A DNA stretch of 64,000 nucleotides from Sphaerotilus uruguayifluvii (GCF_013294065.1 NZ_JABSNM010000006.1:162978-226977), one strand, 5' to 3'. Shown: positions 8,034 through 17,539, numbered from the stretch's first letter. Program-made: numbers and translations. The notes: a model not told the origin generated them from the sequence alone.

Positions 8034-9896
8034 ATGAAAAGATCAAGAATCCTTCCGTGGGCTCTGCCGTTGCAGGTGATGCACCTGCTGCGCCGGTGGC
8101 TGGTGCTGCTGCCTTTCCTGCCGGTGGTCCTGCTGGCGCTGTCGCCGCCCGCGCGGGCCGAGGATTTCCTCGAGCCCGGCCAGGCCTTCCGGCTCGGCGT
8201 GACCGCGCACCAGGGGGCCGCGCTGCGGCTGCATTTCGACATCGCGCCGGGCTACTACCTGTACCGCGAGCGGCTCGAGCTGCGCTCGCGTCCCGAAGGC
8301 GTGACGCTGGCGCAGGCCCGGCTGCCCGACGGCCAGGTCAAGCATGACGAGACCTTCCAGAAGGACCTCGAGGTCTACCACGAGCGGCTCGACATCGACC
8401 TGGACCTGCAGGCGCTGGTGGCCGGTGCCGACGGCCCGCGCGAGCTGGTGCTGACCAGCCAGGGCTGCGCCGAGAAAGGCCTGTGCTATCCGCCGCGTGC
8501 GCAGCGCATCGCGCTGCAGGTCGCCGGCGGCGCGATCGCCTCGGCGCGGGTGCTGGGCGACGAGGCGCCGCAGGACGCGGGGGGCGCCGCGGCCGCGCCG
8601 GCCTCGCCGCTGCCCGGCGGGGACCGCTTCGCCTCGGTGCTGGGCTCGGGCAGCCTGCTCAAGGTCGCGGCGGCCTTCGCGCTGGCCGGGGTGCTGCTGT
8701 CCTTCACGCCCTGCATGCTGCCGATGGTGCCGATCCTGTCGTCGATCATCGTCGGGCAGGGCGCGCCGGTGTCGCGGGCTCGCGGGCTCGGCCTGTCGCT
8801 GGCCTATGCGCTGGGCATGGCGCTGGTCTACACCGGCTTCGGCGTGGCCGCCGGCCTGGCCGGCGAGGGCCTGGCCGCGGCGCTGCAGACGCCCTGGGTG
8901 CTGGCGGGCTTCGCGCTGCTGCTGGCGGGGCTGTCGCTGTCGATGTTCGGGCTGTACGAGCTGCAGCTGCCGGCCTCGCTGCAGTCGTGGCTGAGCACGG
9001 CCGGCTCGGGGCTGCAGGGCGGCCGCCACGGCGCGGTCTTCCTGATGGGCGGGCTGTCGGCGCTGATCGTCGGACCCTGCGTGGCCGCGCCGCTGGCCGG
9101 CGCGCTGCTCTACATCAGCCAGACGCGCGACGTGGTGCTCGGCGGCACGGCGCTGTTCTCGATGGCGCTGGGCATGAGCGTGCCGCTGGTGCTGGTCGGG
9201 CTGTCGGCCGGATCGCTGCTGCCGCGGGCCGGCCGCTGGATGGAGACGGTCAAGCGCGTCTTCGGCGTGCTGCTGCTGGGCGTGGCGGTGTGGATGGTCA
9301 CGCCGCTGCTGCCGGTGGCGCTGCTGATGGCGGCCTGGGGGGCGCTGGCGCTGGCGGCGGCCGTCGTGCTGTGGCGCGCGGCACCGGCCGGTGGTGCGGG
9401 GCGTGCGCTGCTGCGCGGGCTGGCGCTGCTGGGTGCGGCGCTGGCGCTGGCGCAGTGGGGCGGGGCGCTGAGCGGCGGCCGCGACGTGCTGCGGCCGCTG
9501 GCGCATCTCGGTCGCGCCACGGTGGCCGTCGGCGAGCCGCTGGCCTGGCGCCGGGTGCGCACGCTGGCCGAGCTGGAGGCGGCGGTGCGCGAGGCCGGCC
9601 GGCCGGTGATGTTCGACTTCTACGCCGACTGGTGCGTGTCCTGCAAGGAGATGGAGCGCTACACCTTCAGCGACCCGCGGGTGCGCGAGCGCCTGGCCGG
9701 CGTGCTGCTGCTGCAGGTCGACGTGACCGCCAACAGCGCCGACGACCGGGCGCTGCTGCGGCGCTTCCAGCTCTTCGGGCCGCCGGCGATCCTGTTCTTC
9801 GACGCCTCCGGGCGCGAGCTGGCCGACCGGCGCGTCATCGGCTTCCAGCCGGCCGACGACTTCCTCGCCAGCCTGGCGGCCGCCGGCATACGCTGA
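8034..9896 (+). CDS. dsbD: Thiol:disulfide interchange protein DsbD
   Basis: Inner-membrane protein that carries electrons from cytoplasmic thioredoxin to periplasmic DsbC, DsbG and CcmG-type proteins. The 620-residue product has all three parts. A signal peptide (about 1-42) precedes the periplasmic alpha domain, with its cysteine pair in TSQGCAEKGLCYPP (Cys145, Cys151). The membrane beta domain has eight or more hydrophobic segments, with one redox cysteine in SFTPCMLPM and the other in IVGPCVAAP. The C-terminal thioredoxin-like gamma domain carries DWCVSCKEME (Cys534, Cys537). The ATG at 8034 gives the natural signal peptide. A 12-bp stem-loop follows the stop codon. Confidence 0.95.
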   Translation: MKRSRILPWALPLQVMHLLRRWLVLLPFLPVVLLALSPPARAEDFLEPGQAFRLGVTAHQGAALRLHFDIAPGYYLYRERLELRSRPEGVTLAQARLPDGQVKHDETFQKDLEVYHERLDIDLDLQALVAGADGPRELVLTSQGCAEKGLCYPPRAQRIALQVAGGAIASARVLGDEAPQDAGGAAAAPASPLPGGDRFASVLGSGSLLKVAAAFALAGVLLSFTPCMLPMVPILSSIIVGQGAPVSRARGLGLSLAYALGMALVYTGFGVAAGLAGEGLAAALQTPWVLAGFALLLAGLSLSMFGLYELQLPASLQSWLSTAGSGLQGGRHGAVFLMGGLSALIVGPCVAAPLAGALLYISQTRDVVLGGTALFSMALGMSVPLVLVGLSAGSLLPRAGRWMETVKRVFGVLLLGVAVWMVTPLLPVALLMAAWGALALAAAVVLWRAAPAGGAGRALLRGLALLGAALALAQWGGALSGGRDVLRPLAHLGRATVAVGEPLAWRRVRTLAELEAAVREAGRPVMFDFYADWCVSCKEMERYTFSDPRVRERLAGVLLLQVDVTANSADDRALLRRFQLFGPPAILFFDASGRELADRRVIGFQPADDFLASLAAAGIR

Positions 9897-9897
9897 C

Positions 9898-9935
9898 GCC
9901 GGGCTGACGCCGCGCCAGGGTGACGTCAGCCCGGC
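9898..9935. terminator. Long stem-loop after dsbD
   Basis: Perfect 12-bp inverted repeat (GCCGGGCTGACG and CGTCAGCCCGGC) with a 14-base loop, starting 2 bases after the dsbD stop codon. No T-run follows, so it may act as a Rho-linked terminator or protect the 3' end of the transcript rather than be a classical intrinsic terminator. Confidence 0.5.
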
Positions 9936-9992
9936 GTGGCATCGTCGCGGACCTTTTCACCCCTGGCCTCGAGACTCGAGAGGAGAGCTTCC

Positions 9993-10493
9993 GTGACGAC
10001 CGACCTGATCCCGACCTGCGACCTGTGCGACCGCTTCAAGGGCGACACCAGCGGCGACTTCCGCGTGCTGCCGCCGGTGTTCCGCGAGTTCGGCGGCCGC
10101 GCCGCGTTCAGCGGCCCCGCGGTCACCGTCAAGTGCTTCGAGGACAACACCTCGGTCAAGGCGCTGCTGGAGGGGCCGGGCGAGGGCCGGGTGCTGGTGG
10201 TCGACGGCGCGGGCTCGCTGCGCCGCGCGCTGGTGGGCGGCAACATCGGAGCGGCGGCCGCGCGCAACGGCTGGGCCGGCGTCATCGTCGACGGCTGCGT
10301 GCGCGACGTGGCCGAGCTGGCGGCCTGCGATGTCGGCATTCGCGCGCTGGCGCCGATGCCGCTGCCCACCGAGCGGCGCCAGCCCGGCCTGCTCGACCAG
10401 CCGGTGCAGATCCAGGGCGTGACGGTGCGCCCCGGCGACTGGATCTGCGCCGATGCCGACGGCATCGTCGTGATGGCGGCGCGTCCGGCCTGA
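9993..10493 (+). CDS. RraA-like protein / 4-hydroxy-4-methyl-2-oxoglutarate aldolase family
   Basis: The 166-residue product belongs to the RraA/HMG-aldolase family (methyltransferase-like fold). The signature GGNIGAAAARNGWAGVIVDGCVRD is present around residues 75-100, with the metal- and substrate-binding Arg and Asp of the CVRD end. It starts TTDLIPTCDLCDRF and ends GDWICADADGIVVM, as in typical members. The GTG at 9993 is chosen because AGGAGAG lies 8 bases before it. Members either cleave 4-hydroxy-4-methyl-2-oxoglutarate and oxaloacetate or, in E. coli RraA, inhibit RNase E. The two are hard to tell apart from sequence. No aromatic degradation genes lie nearby. Confidence 0.85.
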   Translation: MTTDLIPTCDLCDRFKGDTSGDFRVLPPVFREFGGRAAFSGPAVTVKCFEDNTSVKALLEGPGEGRVLVVDGAGSLRRALVGGNIGAAAARNGWAGVIVDGCVRDVAELAACDVGIRALAPMPLPTERRQPGLLDQPVQIQGVTVRPGDWICADADGIVVMAARPA

Positions 10494-10603
10494 TTCCGAT
10501 CTGATTCCGGACGGATCGCCGTCCTGCCGCCGCCCGCGTCGGCACCGCGGCCGTGCAGATTGCACGCTCCGTCCTTACAGCCCCCGTCGGTCCGGGCCGA
10601 AAT

Positions 10604-11539
10604 ATGCTCATGACCGAAACCCTGCTGTGCAACGCCCTGCCCGTGCCCGCCGAGGCGGCCGACGGTGCGGCGCCGCCCTCGCAGGGCCCGGGGCTGCCCG
10701 CGCCGGGCGGGCTGGCGCTGCCGCAGCCGCCGCTGCTGCTGACGCAGCTGCGCGGCGAGCCGGCGGCGGCGCTGTCGCGGCTGGCGGCCTGTCTGGATGC
10801 GCCGAGCTGCGCGACGCTGATGCAGTGCTCGGTCGCGCTCGGCCTGGGGCCGCCGGGCGGGCGCCGCTCGACCTTCGAGGCGGCGATCGACGGCTTCGGC
10901 GCGCACCGGGCGGTCGACCTGTTCGGCGTGCTGGCGCTGGTCGGGCAGATGCGGGCGCTGGCGCAGCAGCGCGATGGCGCCGGCGGCCCCTGCGCGTCAT
11001 GGGCCGGATTCTGGGAACACGGCCTGCACCGCGCGCGCGTGCTGGCCTGGCTGGCGCGCCGCCACGGTGGCGTGCCCGCCGATCTGGCGCTGGCCTTCGG
11101 GCTGCTGTGCGACAGCGCGGTGGCGCTGATGATGCTCGAGCTGCAGGCGCCGAGCTACCGCGTCACGCTGGCCGAGGCCAATCTCGGCCACCGGCCGGTC
11201 ACCGAGGTCGAGCGCGGGCGCCACGGCACCGATCATGCCGAGGTGGCCTGCGCGATCGCGCGCGGCTGGGGGCTCGATGCGGAGCTGGCCGCCGCGGTCG
11301 GTCGCCACCATGACGACCGGGTGCTGAGCGCGCCGGGCCAGCCGCAGGTGCGCACGCTGGTCGCCCTCGGGCTGGTGGCCGACCGCATGACGGTGCGCCC
11401 GGCCGCGCGGCACCGCCAGCATGTCGAATGGCAGCGCGGCGGCGCGCTGGCGCTGCACGCGCTCGGCCTGAGCCTGCAGGACTACGACGACTGGCTCGAC
11501 GAGATCGGCGTGCAGGCGACGCCGGGCGGGCGCGGCTGA
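10604..11539 (+). CDS. HDOD domain protein
   Basis: A 311-residue cytoplasmic protein. After a Pro/Ala-rich N-terminus, residues about 45-300 match the HDOD domain, an HD-related fold without phosphodiesterase residues that occurs in signalling proteins. Visible family features are the FWEHGLHRARVLAWLARR helix, the LALAFGLLCDSAVALMML helix (Cys-Asp where HD enzymes have His-Asp), and RHGTDHAEVACAIARGWGL followed by RHHDD. The ATG at 10604 is the first of two close starts (10604 and 10610); no clear ribosome binding site helps to choose. It faces the nadC-serB gene convergently, with only 13 bases between them. The partner and signal are unknown. Confidence 0.7.
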   Translation: MLMTETLLCNALPVPAEAADGAAPPSQGPGLPAPGGLALPQPPLLLTQLRGEPAAALSRLAACLDAPSCATLMQCSVALGLGPPGGRRSTFEAAIDGFGAHRAVDLFGVLALVGQMRALAQQRDGAGGPCASWAGFWEHGLHRARVLAWLARRHGGVPADLALAFGLLCDSAVALMMLELQAPSYRVTLAEANLGHRPVTEVERGRHGTDHAEVACAIARGWGLDAELAAAVGRHHDDRVLSAPGQPQVRTLVALGLVADRMTVRPAARHRQHVEWQRGGALALHALGLSLQDYDDWLDEIGVQATPGGRG

Positions 11540-11552
11540 GCGCCGGCGCCGT

Positions 11553-13127
11553 TCAGGGCCGCACCACCTCCAGCAGCCGGTCCAGGCCGCCGGACTCGAT
11601 CGCCACCATCGCGCGCTCGCGCACCGCCGGCTTGGCGTGATGCGCCACCGACAGGCCGACCGCGCCCATCATCGGCAGGTCGTTGGCGCCGTCGCCCATC
11701 GCGATGGCCTGGCGCGGGTCGATGCCGTGCTGCGCGCACAGGGCCAGCACCGTGCGGCGCTTTTCCTCGCCGTCGCAGATGTCGCCCCAGTCCTGGTCGA
11801 GCACCCGGCCGGTGAGGCGGCCGTCGGCGTCGACCTCCAGCAGGTTGCTGCGGGTGTGGTCGATCTGCAGCAGATCGCGCAGCCGGTCGGTGAAGAAGGT
11901 GAAGCCGCCCGAGACCAGCACGATCTTCAGGCCGGCGGCCTGGCAGGTGCGCACCAGCGTCTCGGCGCCGGGGTTCAGGCGCAGCCGCTCGGTCCAGACC
12001 GCCTCCAGCGCCGACACCGGCACGCCGGCCAGCAGCGCCACGCGACGGCGCAGGCTGTCCTTGAAGTCGGTGATCTCGCCGCGCATCGCCGCGGCGGTGA
12101 TCGCGGCGACCTCGGCCTTGCGGCCGACCGCGTCGGCGATCTCGTCGATGCACTCGATGTTGATCAGCGTCGAGTCCATGTCGAACGCGATCAGGCGGAA
12201 GTCGGCCAGCCGCAGCGGCGGCTCGAAGCCGCGCACCACCAGGCCCGGCGCGATCTCGCGCGCGGCCGGCAGCACCCGCATCGACAGGTCGATGGCACGC
12301 ACGTCCTTGGTGAGGCGGCCGATCGAGACGCGGTCGACGCCGGTGGCGGCGATCTCGCGGATGGTCGTCATGTCGACGCCGCCGGAGACCTCCAGCAGCG
12401 CGCGCCCCCGGTTCAGCGCCACGGCCGCGCGCATGTCGTCGAAGGAGAAGTCGTCGATCAGCACGCTGGTGGCGCCGGCGTCCAGCGCCTCCTCCAGCTC
12501 GACCAGGCTCTCGACCTCGATCTGGATGCTCACGCCCGAGTCCAGGGCCTGCGCGGCCTTCAGCGCCGCGGTGATGCCGCCGGCCGCGGCGATGTGGTTT
12601 TCCTTGATCAGGATGCCGTGCCACAGCGCCAGGCGCTGGTTGGCGCCGCCGCCGACGCGCACCGCGTACTTCTGCGCCTGGCGCAGGCCGGGCAGCGTCT
12701 TGCGGGTGTCGAGCACCACGCAGCCGTTCGGGTTCGGGCTCAGTCCGGCGATCGCGTCGACATGCTGGCGGGTCACGGTGGCCACCGCCGAGAGCATCTG
12801 CAGGAAGTTCAGCGACGAGCGCTCGGCGCTGAGCAGCGCGCGCGCCGGCGCGTCGATGCGGCACAGCTCGGTGCCGGCCGTGAAGCGCGCACCCTCGGCC
12901 ACCGCCCAGTCGACGCGGATCGAGGCATCGCAGCCGTGCATGCAGCCGTCGAACCAGTCGCGGCCGCACAGCACGCCGTCCTCCTTGGCGACCACGCGGG
13001 CCTGCACGCGGCGGTCGGCTGGCACCAGTTCGGCCGTCCAGTCGCAGCGGCCGATGTCTTCATACAGCGCGTCGCGGATGTTGCGTGCGCGGGCGGCTTC
13101 CAGGGTCTCGTCGTCTTCGAAGTGCAT
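11553..13127 (-). CDS. Fusion of quinolinate phosphoribosyltransferase (NadC) and phosphoserine phosphatase (SerB)
   Basis: One 524-residue frame holds two enzymes. Residues 1-285 are NadC, which turns quinolinate and PRPP into nicotinate mononucleotide. DTRKTLPGLR (Arg142, Lys143), GGGANQRLALW, LIKENHI (Lys175), IEVES and LIDDF are intact, and it ends normally at TKDVRAIDLSMR. Residues about 295-524 are SerB, the last step of serine synthesis. DMDST (Asp316, Asp318), VSGGFTFF and GDGANDLPMM are all present, without an ACT domain. No stop codon separates the two parts, and the junction joins the natural NadC end to a natural SerB start. The ATG at 13127 begins the NadC part. An internal ATG (LSMRV) could allow separate SerB but has no ribosome binding site. 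Confidence 0.9.
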   Translation of the reverse strand: MHFEDDETLEAARARNIRDALYEDIGRCDWTAELVPADRRVQARVVAKEDGVLCGRDWFDGCMHGCDASIRVDWAVAEGARFTAGTELCRIDAPARALLSAERSSLNFLQMLSAVATVTRQHVDAIAGLSPNPNGCVVLDTRKTLPGLRQAQKYAVRVGGGANQRLALWHGILIKENHIAAAGGITAALKAAQALDSGVSIQIEVESLVELEEALDAGATSVLIDDFSFDDMRAAVALNRGRALLEVSGGVDMTTIREIAATGVDRVSIGRLTKDVRAIDLSMRVLPAAREIAPGLVVRGFEPPLRLADFRLIAFDMDSTLINIECIDEIADAVGRKAEVAAITAAAMRGEITDFKDSLRRRVALLAGVPVSALEAVWTERLRLNPGAETLVRTCQAAGLKIVLVSGGFTFFTDRLRDLLQIDHTRSNLLEVDADGRLTGRVLDQDWGDICDGEEKRRTVLALCAQHGIDPRQAIAMGDGANDLPMMGAVGLSVAHHAKPAVRERAMVAIESGGLDRLLEVVRP

Positions 13128-13399
13128 GGGGTCGTCATGGTGGGATCGCACAGCCCGGCCGCGCAGCGGGCCGCCGGGGCGGCAAGCGTAGCAGGTCCGC
13201 GTCCGCGGCGGCACGTCCTGCGGGCGGAACTCGCACGCAGACCGTGCCGGATCCCGTGACGGATCAGGTTTCAACTGTTTCATTTACGGTTGTTCGAAAT
13301 CGTCACTTGAATCGAGAAATCACTTTTGTCGGCGCTTTGTCGGGGCGTCGCCCAATACCCGAAAGTACCCCGCGGCGGGCTTCCTAAGATCGCCCGACC

Positions 13400-14740
13400 A
13401 TGAGCTTCAAGCTGTTCCAGGCCTATATCCTGCTGACCTTCTTTCGCCCGGTGGAGCTGTTCGCGCCGGAGCTGGGCGAGCTGCGCCCGATGCTGTGGCT
13501 GTGGCTGCTGGCGGTCATCACCTCGGTGGTCGCCGCGGCAGCGAAGAAGGAGGCCGGCGCGCGCCCGATCCATTTCAAGCTGCTCTTCTGGCTGTGGGCG
13601 CTGATCGGCGTGTCCAAGCTGCTGTCGCCCTGGGCCGGCGGCACGATGGAGGCGATCAGCGACTTCAGCACCTCGTCGATGCTCTTCCTGCTGGCGGCGC
13701 TGAACCTGACGACGCTCGACCGCCTGAAGAGCACGATGAACGCGGTGGTGCTGGCGATGGTGCTGAACTCGGTCATCGGCATCAACGCCTACCACACCGG
13801 CCAGTACAGGGAGCAGCTGGTGCTGTACCAGACCGCGCCCGCGCACGACAACGACGATCCGGCGACGATGCCCGACCTGAAGACGGTCATTCCGGCGCAC
13901 GACGATTCCGGCTGGTTCCTGTGGCGGCTGAAGAGCGTGGGCTTCCTGGCCGACCCGAACGACTTCGCCCAGGTGCTGGTGATGTCGATGCCGATGCTGT
14001 GGGCGGGCTGGCGCGCCGGCCAGCGCCTGCGCAATCTGGTGATGGTGATCGCGCCCGGGGCGGCGATGATCTACGCGATCTTCCTGTCGCAGTCGCGCGG
14101 CGCGCTGATCGGGCTGGCCTCGCTGCTGTTCTTCGGCGTGCGCAAGGCGCTGGGCACGACCAAGACGGTGCTGCTGCTGGGCGTGATGGCCGGCGCGCAG
14201 CTGGTGGGCAACATGTCGGGCGGACGCGAGTTCTCCGGCAAGGAGCGCTCGGCCGAGGAGCGCATCGAGTCCTGGACGATCGGGCTGGACCTGCTCAAGG
14301 GCCATCCGATCTTCGGCGCCGGCTACGGCAACTACCTCGAGTACAACTACCTGACGGCGCACAACTCCTTCGTGCTGTGCTTCGCCGAGCTGGGGCTGGT
14401 GGGCTACTTCGTCTGGATGGGCATGATCGTGCTGACCTACAAGGGCCTGAGCCGCACGCTCGACCAGCTGCCCGAAGGCTCGCCGGCCTGGAAGACCGCC
14501 TCGCTGCTGCGCTCGTCGATGGTCGGCTACCTGACCTGCGCCTGGTTCCTGTCGCGCACCTACGGGCCGGCGCTGTTCTTCCTGATGGCGCTGGGCATCG
14601 GCGCCTGGCACTGCGCGGTGCGCTCGATGCCGGCCAGCCAGGTGCCCGCGCCGCTGCTGCGCATCGACTGGCAGAAGGACACGCTGCGGCTGATGGGCAT
14701 GACGATCTTCGCCGTCTACATGTTCGTGCGCTCCCACTGA
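13400..14740 (+). CDS. O-antigen ligase / polymerase-like membrane protein
   Basis: A 446-residue protein with about 10-12 hydrophobic segments and a long non-membrane loop after the fifth. The layout and the FLSQSRGALIGLASLL segment, followed by ESWTIGLDLLKGHPIFGAGYGNY and TAHNSFVLCFAELGL, are typical of the O-antigen ligase/Wzy superfamily (Wzy_C domain). These enzymes move or polymerise undecaprenyl-linked glycans on the periplasmic face. The start is the ATG at 13400, and no other start fits the first helix. No glycosyltransferase is adjacent, so the substrate cannot be named. The 272 bases upstream contain AT-rich sequence (about 13265-13330) likely to carry its promoter and that of the divergent nadC-serB gene. 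Confidence 0.8.
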   Translation: MSFKLFQAYILLTFFRPVELFAPELGELRPMLWLWLLAVITSVVAAAAKKEAGARPIHFKLLFWLWALIGVSKLLSPWAGGTMEAISDFSTSSMLFLLAALNLTTLDRLKSTMNAVVLAMVLNSVIGINAYHTGQYREQLVLYQTAPAHDNDDPATMPDLKTVIPAHDDSGWFLWRLKSVGFLADPNDFAQVLVMSMPMLWAGWRAGQRLRNLVMVIAPGAAMIYAIFLSQSRGALIGLASLLFFGVRKALGTTKTVLLLGVMAGAQLVGNMSGGREFSGKERSAEERIESWTIGLDLLKGHPIFGAGYGNYLEYNYLTAHNSFVLCFAELGLVGYFVWMGMIVLTYKGLSRTLDQLPEGSPAWKTASLLRSSMVGYLTCAWFLSRTYGPALFFLMALGIGAWHCAVRSMPASQVPAPLLRIDWQKDTLRLMGMTIFAVYMFVRSH

Positions 14741-14796
14741 CCGATCCCTCTGCGCGCGCTGCGCGCGGACGATGCCGGCGGCATACTGCGCATCCG

Positions 14797-15723
14797 ATGG
14801 ATCTGAAACAACTCGACTACTTCGTGCATGTCGCCGAGCTGCGCAGCTTCAGCCGCGCGGCGGTGGTGCTGGGCATCGCGCAGTCGGCGCTGAGCCGGCA
14901 GGTGCGCGCGCTCGAGATCGAGCTGCGCGAGACGCTGCTGCTGCGCAACGGCCGCGGCGTGACGCTGACCGAGCCGGGCCGGCGCCTGCTCGAGCACAGC
15001 CTGGCGATCCTGCAGCGCGTCGGCGAGGCGCGTGCCGACATGGCGGCCAGCCGCGACGAGCCGGTCGGCCGCATCACCATCGGCCTGCCGCCGACGATCG
15101 GCCGCCAGCTCACGCTGCCGCTGATCGACGGCTTTCGCCGGCGCATGCCGCTCGCGCAGCTGGCCATCGTCGAGGGCCTGTCCTCGCATGTGGCGGAGTG
15201 GATCGCCTCCGGGCGCGTCGACCTCGGGCTGCTCTACAACCCGGACATGCAGCCGGGTCTGGAGTTCACGCCGCTGCTGGAGGAGCCGCTGTGCCTGGTG
15301 CAGCGTGCCGGTGACGCGGACGCGCAGGACCGCGCGCCGCTGCCGATCGGCGAGCTGCCGCAGCGCCGCCTGGTGCTGCCCGAGCGGGCGCATGTGCTGC
15401 GCCGGCTGCTCGAGACGCGAGCGATGCACGCCGGGCTGCGGCTCGACATCGCCTGGGAGGTCTCCAGCGTCGCGGCGATCATCGATCTGGTCTGCGCCGG
15501 CTACGGCCAGGCGGTGCTGACGGCCAGCGCGGTGGCGGCCTCGGGCCGGGCCGACCTGCTGGCGGTGCGGCCGATCCTGGACCCGGGGCTGCGCACCGTG
15601 CTGTGCCGGGTGGTGTCGTCGCGCCAGCGTGCCACGCCGCTGCTGCGCCAGGCCACCCGACTGCTGTCCGAGCTGGCGCGCGGCCTGCCCCAGGCCGCGG
15701 CCGCCAGCTCGCTGCCGGGCTGA
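14797..15723 (+). CDS. LysR-family transcriptional regulator
   Basis: 308 residues. The N-terminal winged helix-turn-helix is classical (MDLKQLDYFVHVAELRSFSRAA, then LGIAQSALSRQVRALE, RNGRGVTLTEPGRRLLE). The effector-binding domain occupies residues about 90-300, beginning GRITIGLPPTIGR. The sequence is closest in feel to the NAC/CynR group. It begins 56 bases after the upstream membrane protein gene and is read in the same direction, which differs from the usual divergent arrangement of LysR genes, so its target is not evident. The ATG at 14797 gives the exact natural start (MDLKQL). Confidence 0.9.
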   Translation: MDLKQLDYFVHVAELRSFSRAAVVLGIAQSALSRQVRALEIELRETLLLRNGRGVTLTEPGRRLLEHSLAILQRVGEARADMAASRDEPVGRITIGLPPTIGRQLTLPLIDGFRRRMPLAQLAIVEGLSSHVAEWIASGRVDLGLLYNPDMQPGLEFTPLLEEPLCLVQRAGDADAQDRAPLPIGELPQRRLVLPERAHVLRRLLETRAMHAGLRLDIAWEVSSVAAIIDLVCAGYGQAVLTASAVAASGRADLLAVRPILDPGLRTVLCRVVSSRQRATPLLRQATRLLSELARGLPQAAAASSLPG

Positions 15724-15757
15724 TGGCCGGGCTGACGGATCTTCGAGGAGCTTGCCC

Positions 15758-17539
15758 ATGATCGCTGCCCCGATTCCGGATGACGAGGACGCCCGGCTGC
15801 AGGCGCTGGCGCGCTGCGCCATTCTCGACACCGCCGCCGAGCCGCTCTACGACGAGCTGACCGCGCTGGCCGCGCGCATCTGCACGGCGCCGGTGGCCGC
15901 GATCACGCTGGTCGACCGCCATCGCCAGTGGTTCAAGTCGCGCATCAATGTGCCGGTGCCGGAGACGCCGCGCTCGATCTCGGCCTGCGCGCACACGATG
16001 CTCGGCGACGGGCCGCTGGTCTGCGAGGACGCGCTGCAGGACGAGCGCTTCCAGGGCAACCCGCTGGTCGGCGAGCAGCGCAACCGCTTCTATGCCGGCG
16101 TGCCGCTGCGCCTGTCCGGCGGCGAGCGGCTTGGCGCGCTGTGCGTGCTCGATCACCGGCCGCGCCGGCTCGAGCCGGCCCAGCTCGAGATGCTGGAGTC
16201 GCTCGGCCGGCATGTCTCGCGTCTGCTCGACCAGCGCATCGTCGCCAGCCGGCAGGCCGAGGCGCTGCTCGGCAGCGACCGGCGCGTCGAGGCCCAGGCC
16301 GCGAGGGTCGACGAGTCGCGCCGGCTGCTGGCCGCGGCCGAGCAGGCGAGGCTGGCGCTGGTCGACCTGCTGGAGTCCCAGCAGCAGCTCGAGCGCGAGC
16401 TGCGCGAGCGCGAGCAGCATTTCCGCACCCTGGCCGACCAGGGCACGGCGCTGATCTGGACCGCCGGGCTCGACATGGGCTGCGACTACTTCAACCTGCC
16501 CTGGCTGAACTTCACCGGCCGCACCCTCGACCAGGAGCTGGGCAGCGGCTGGACCGAAGGGGTGCATTCCGAGGACATCGAGCGCTGCCTGCTGACCTAC
16601 AAGGCGGCGTTCGCCGCGCGGCGCAGCTTCAGCATGGAGTACCGGCTGCGTGCCGCCGACGGCCGCTACCGCTGGATCCGCGACGACGGCTCGCCGCGCC
16701 ATGACAGCCAGGGCGGCTTCATCGGCTTCATCGGCTACTGCTACGACATCTCGGACATGAAGGAGAACGAGTTCCGCATGCGCCGCTTCCATGCCGAGCT
16801 CGAGCGCCGCGTGGCCGAGCGCACCGCCGATCTCGCCGCGGCCAATCGCGAGCTGGCCACCTTCACCTACAGCGTCTCGCATGACCTGAAGGCACCGCTG
16901 CGCGGCATCGACGGCTACAGCCGCATGCTGCAGCTCGTGCATGGCGACCTGCTCGACGACGGCGCGCGCGATCTGGTGGCGCGCATCCGCCACGGCGTCG
17001 GCCAGATGAACCAGCTGATCCACGACCTGCTGGCCTACTGCCATCTCGAGCAGCGCCAGGTGCGGCCGGTGCCTGTCGACCTGCTCGACCTGGCGCGGCG
17101 CACCATCGAGCTGCGCTGCGCCGACGAGCCGCTGGTGCGCTCGCGCATCGATCTGCAGGTCGCCCCCGAGGTCGAGGCGGCCGGGGTCCTGAGCGTGCGC
17201 GCCGACGCCGACGGCTTGGCCATGGCGCTGCGCAACCTGCTCGACAACGCGCTGAAGTTCAGCGCGCGCAGTGCGTCGCCCCGGGTCACGGTGCGCGTCA
17301 GCTCCACGCCGGGGGACTGCGCTATTCTGTCCGTCGAGGACAACGGCATCGGCTTCGACATGCAGTATCACGACCGGATCTTCGAGATCTTCCAGCGGCT
17401 CGAGCGCGTCGAGGCCTATCCCGGCACGGGCATCGGTCTGGCGATCGTGCGCAAGGCCATGCAGCGCATGGGCGGCCGCGTGTGGGCCGAGGGCACGCCG
17501 GGCCGGGGCGCCACCTTCTTCCTGGAGCTGCCGCGATGA
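15758..17539 (+). CDS. Sensor histidine kinase (GAF-PAS-HisKA-HATPase)
   Basis: A 593-residue cytoplasmic kinase with no membrane helices. In order: a GAF domain (about 15-165, with the SISACAHTML and FYAGVPLRL segments common to this group); a short coiled coil (about 165-225); a PAS domain (about 220-340); a coiled linker (ELERRVAERTADLAAANREL); HisKA with His375 in SVSHDLKAPLRG; and HATPase_c with DNALKFS (N box), DNGIGFD (G1) and GTGIGLAI (G2). This resembles the phytochrome-type and Rcp1-linked kinases, but no chromophore cysteine stands out. Start: ATG at 15758, preceded by GAGGAG. The stop overlaps the start of the response regulator by 4 bases, so the two form one unit. Confidence 0.93.
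   Translation: MIAAPIPDDEDARLQALARCAILDTAAEPLYDELTALAARICTAPVAAITLVDRHRQWFKSRINVPVPETPRSISACAHTMLGDGPLVCEDALQDERFQGNPLVGEQRNRFYAGVPLRLSGGERLGALCVLDHRPRRLEPAQLEMLESLGRHVSRLLDQRIVASRQAEALLGSDRRVEAQAARVDESRRLLAAAEQARLALVDLLESQQQLERELREREQHFRTLADQGTALIWTAGLDMGCDYFNLPWLNFTGRTLDQELGSGWTEGVHSEDIERCLLTYKAAFAARRSFSMEYRLRAADGRYRWIRDDGSPRHDSQGGFIGFIGYCYDISDMKENEFRMRRFHAELERRVAERTADLAAANRELATFTYSVSHDLKAPLRGIDGYSRMLQLVHGDLLDDGARDLVARIRHGVGQMNQLIHDLLAYCHLEQRQVRPVPVDLLDLARRTIELRCADEPLVRSRIDLQVAPEVEAAGVLSVRADADGLAMALRNLLDNALKFSARSASPRVTVRVSSTPGDCAILSVEDNGIGFDMQYHDRIFEIFQRLERVEAYPGTGIGLAIVRKAMQRMGGRVWAEGTPGRGATFFLELPR

Noticed and set aside
13495-14796. Long plus-strand frame running through the ligase gene into the LysR gene
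   Set aside because: Only its last part (from 14797) is the LysR gene; the earlier part is an out-of-frame reading of the membrane protein with Arg/Ala/Asp-rich translation.
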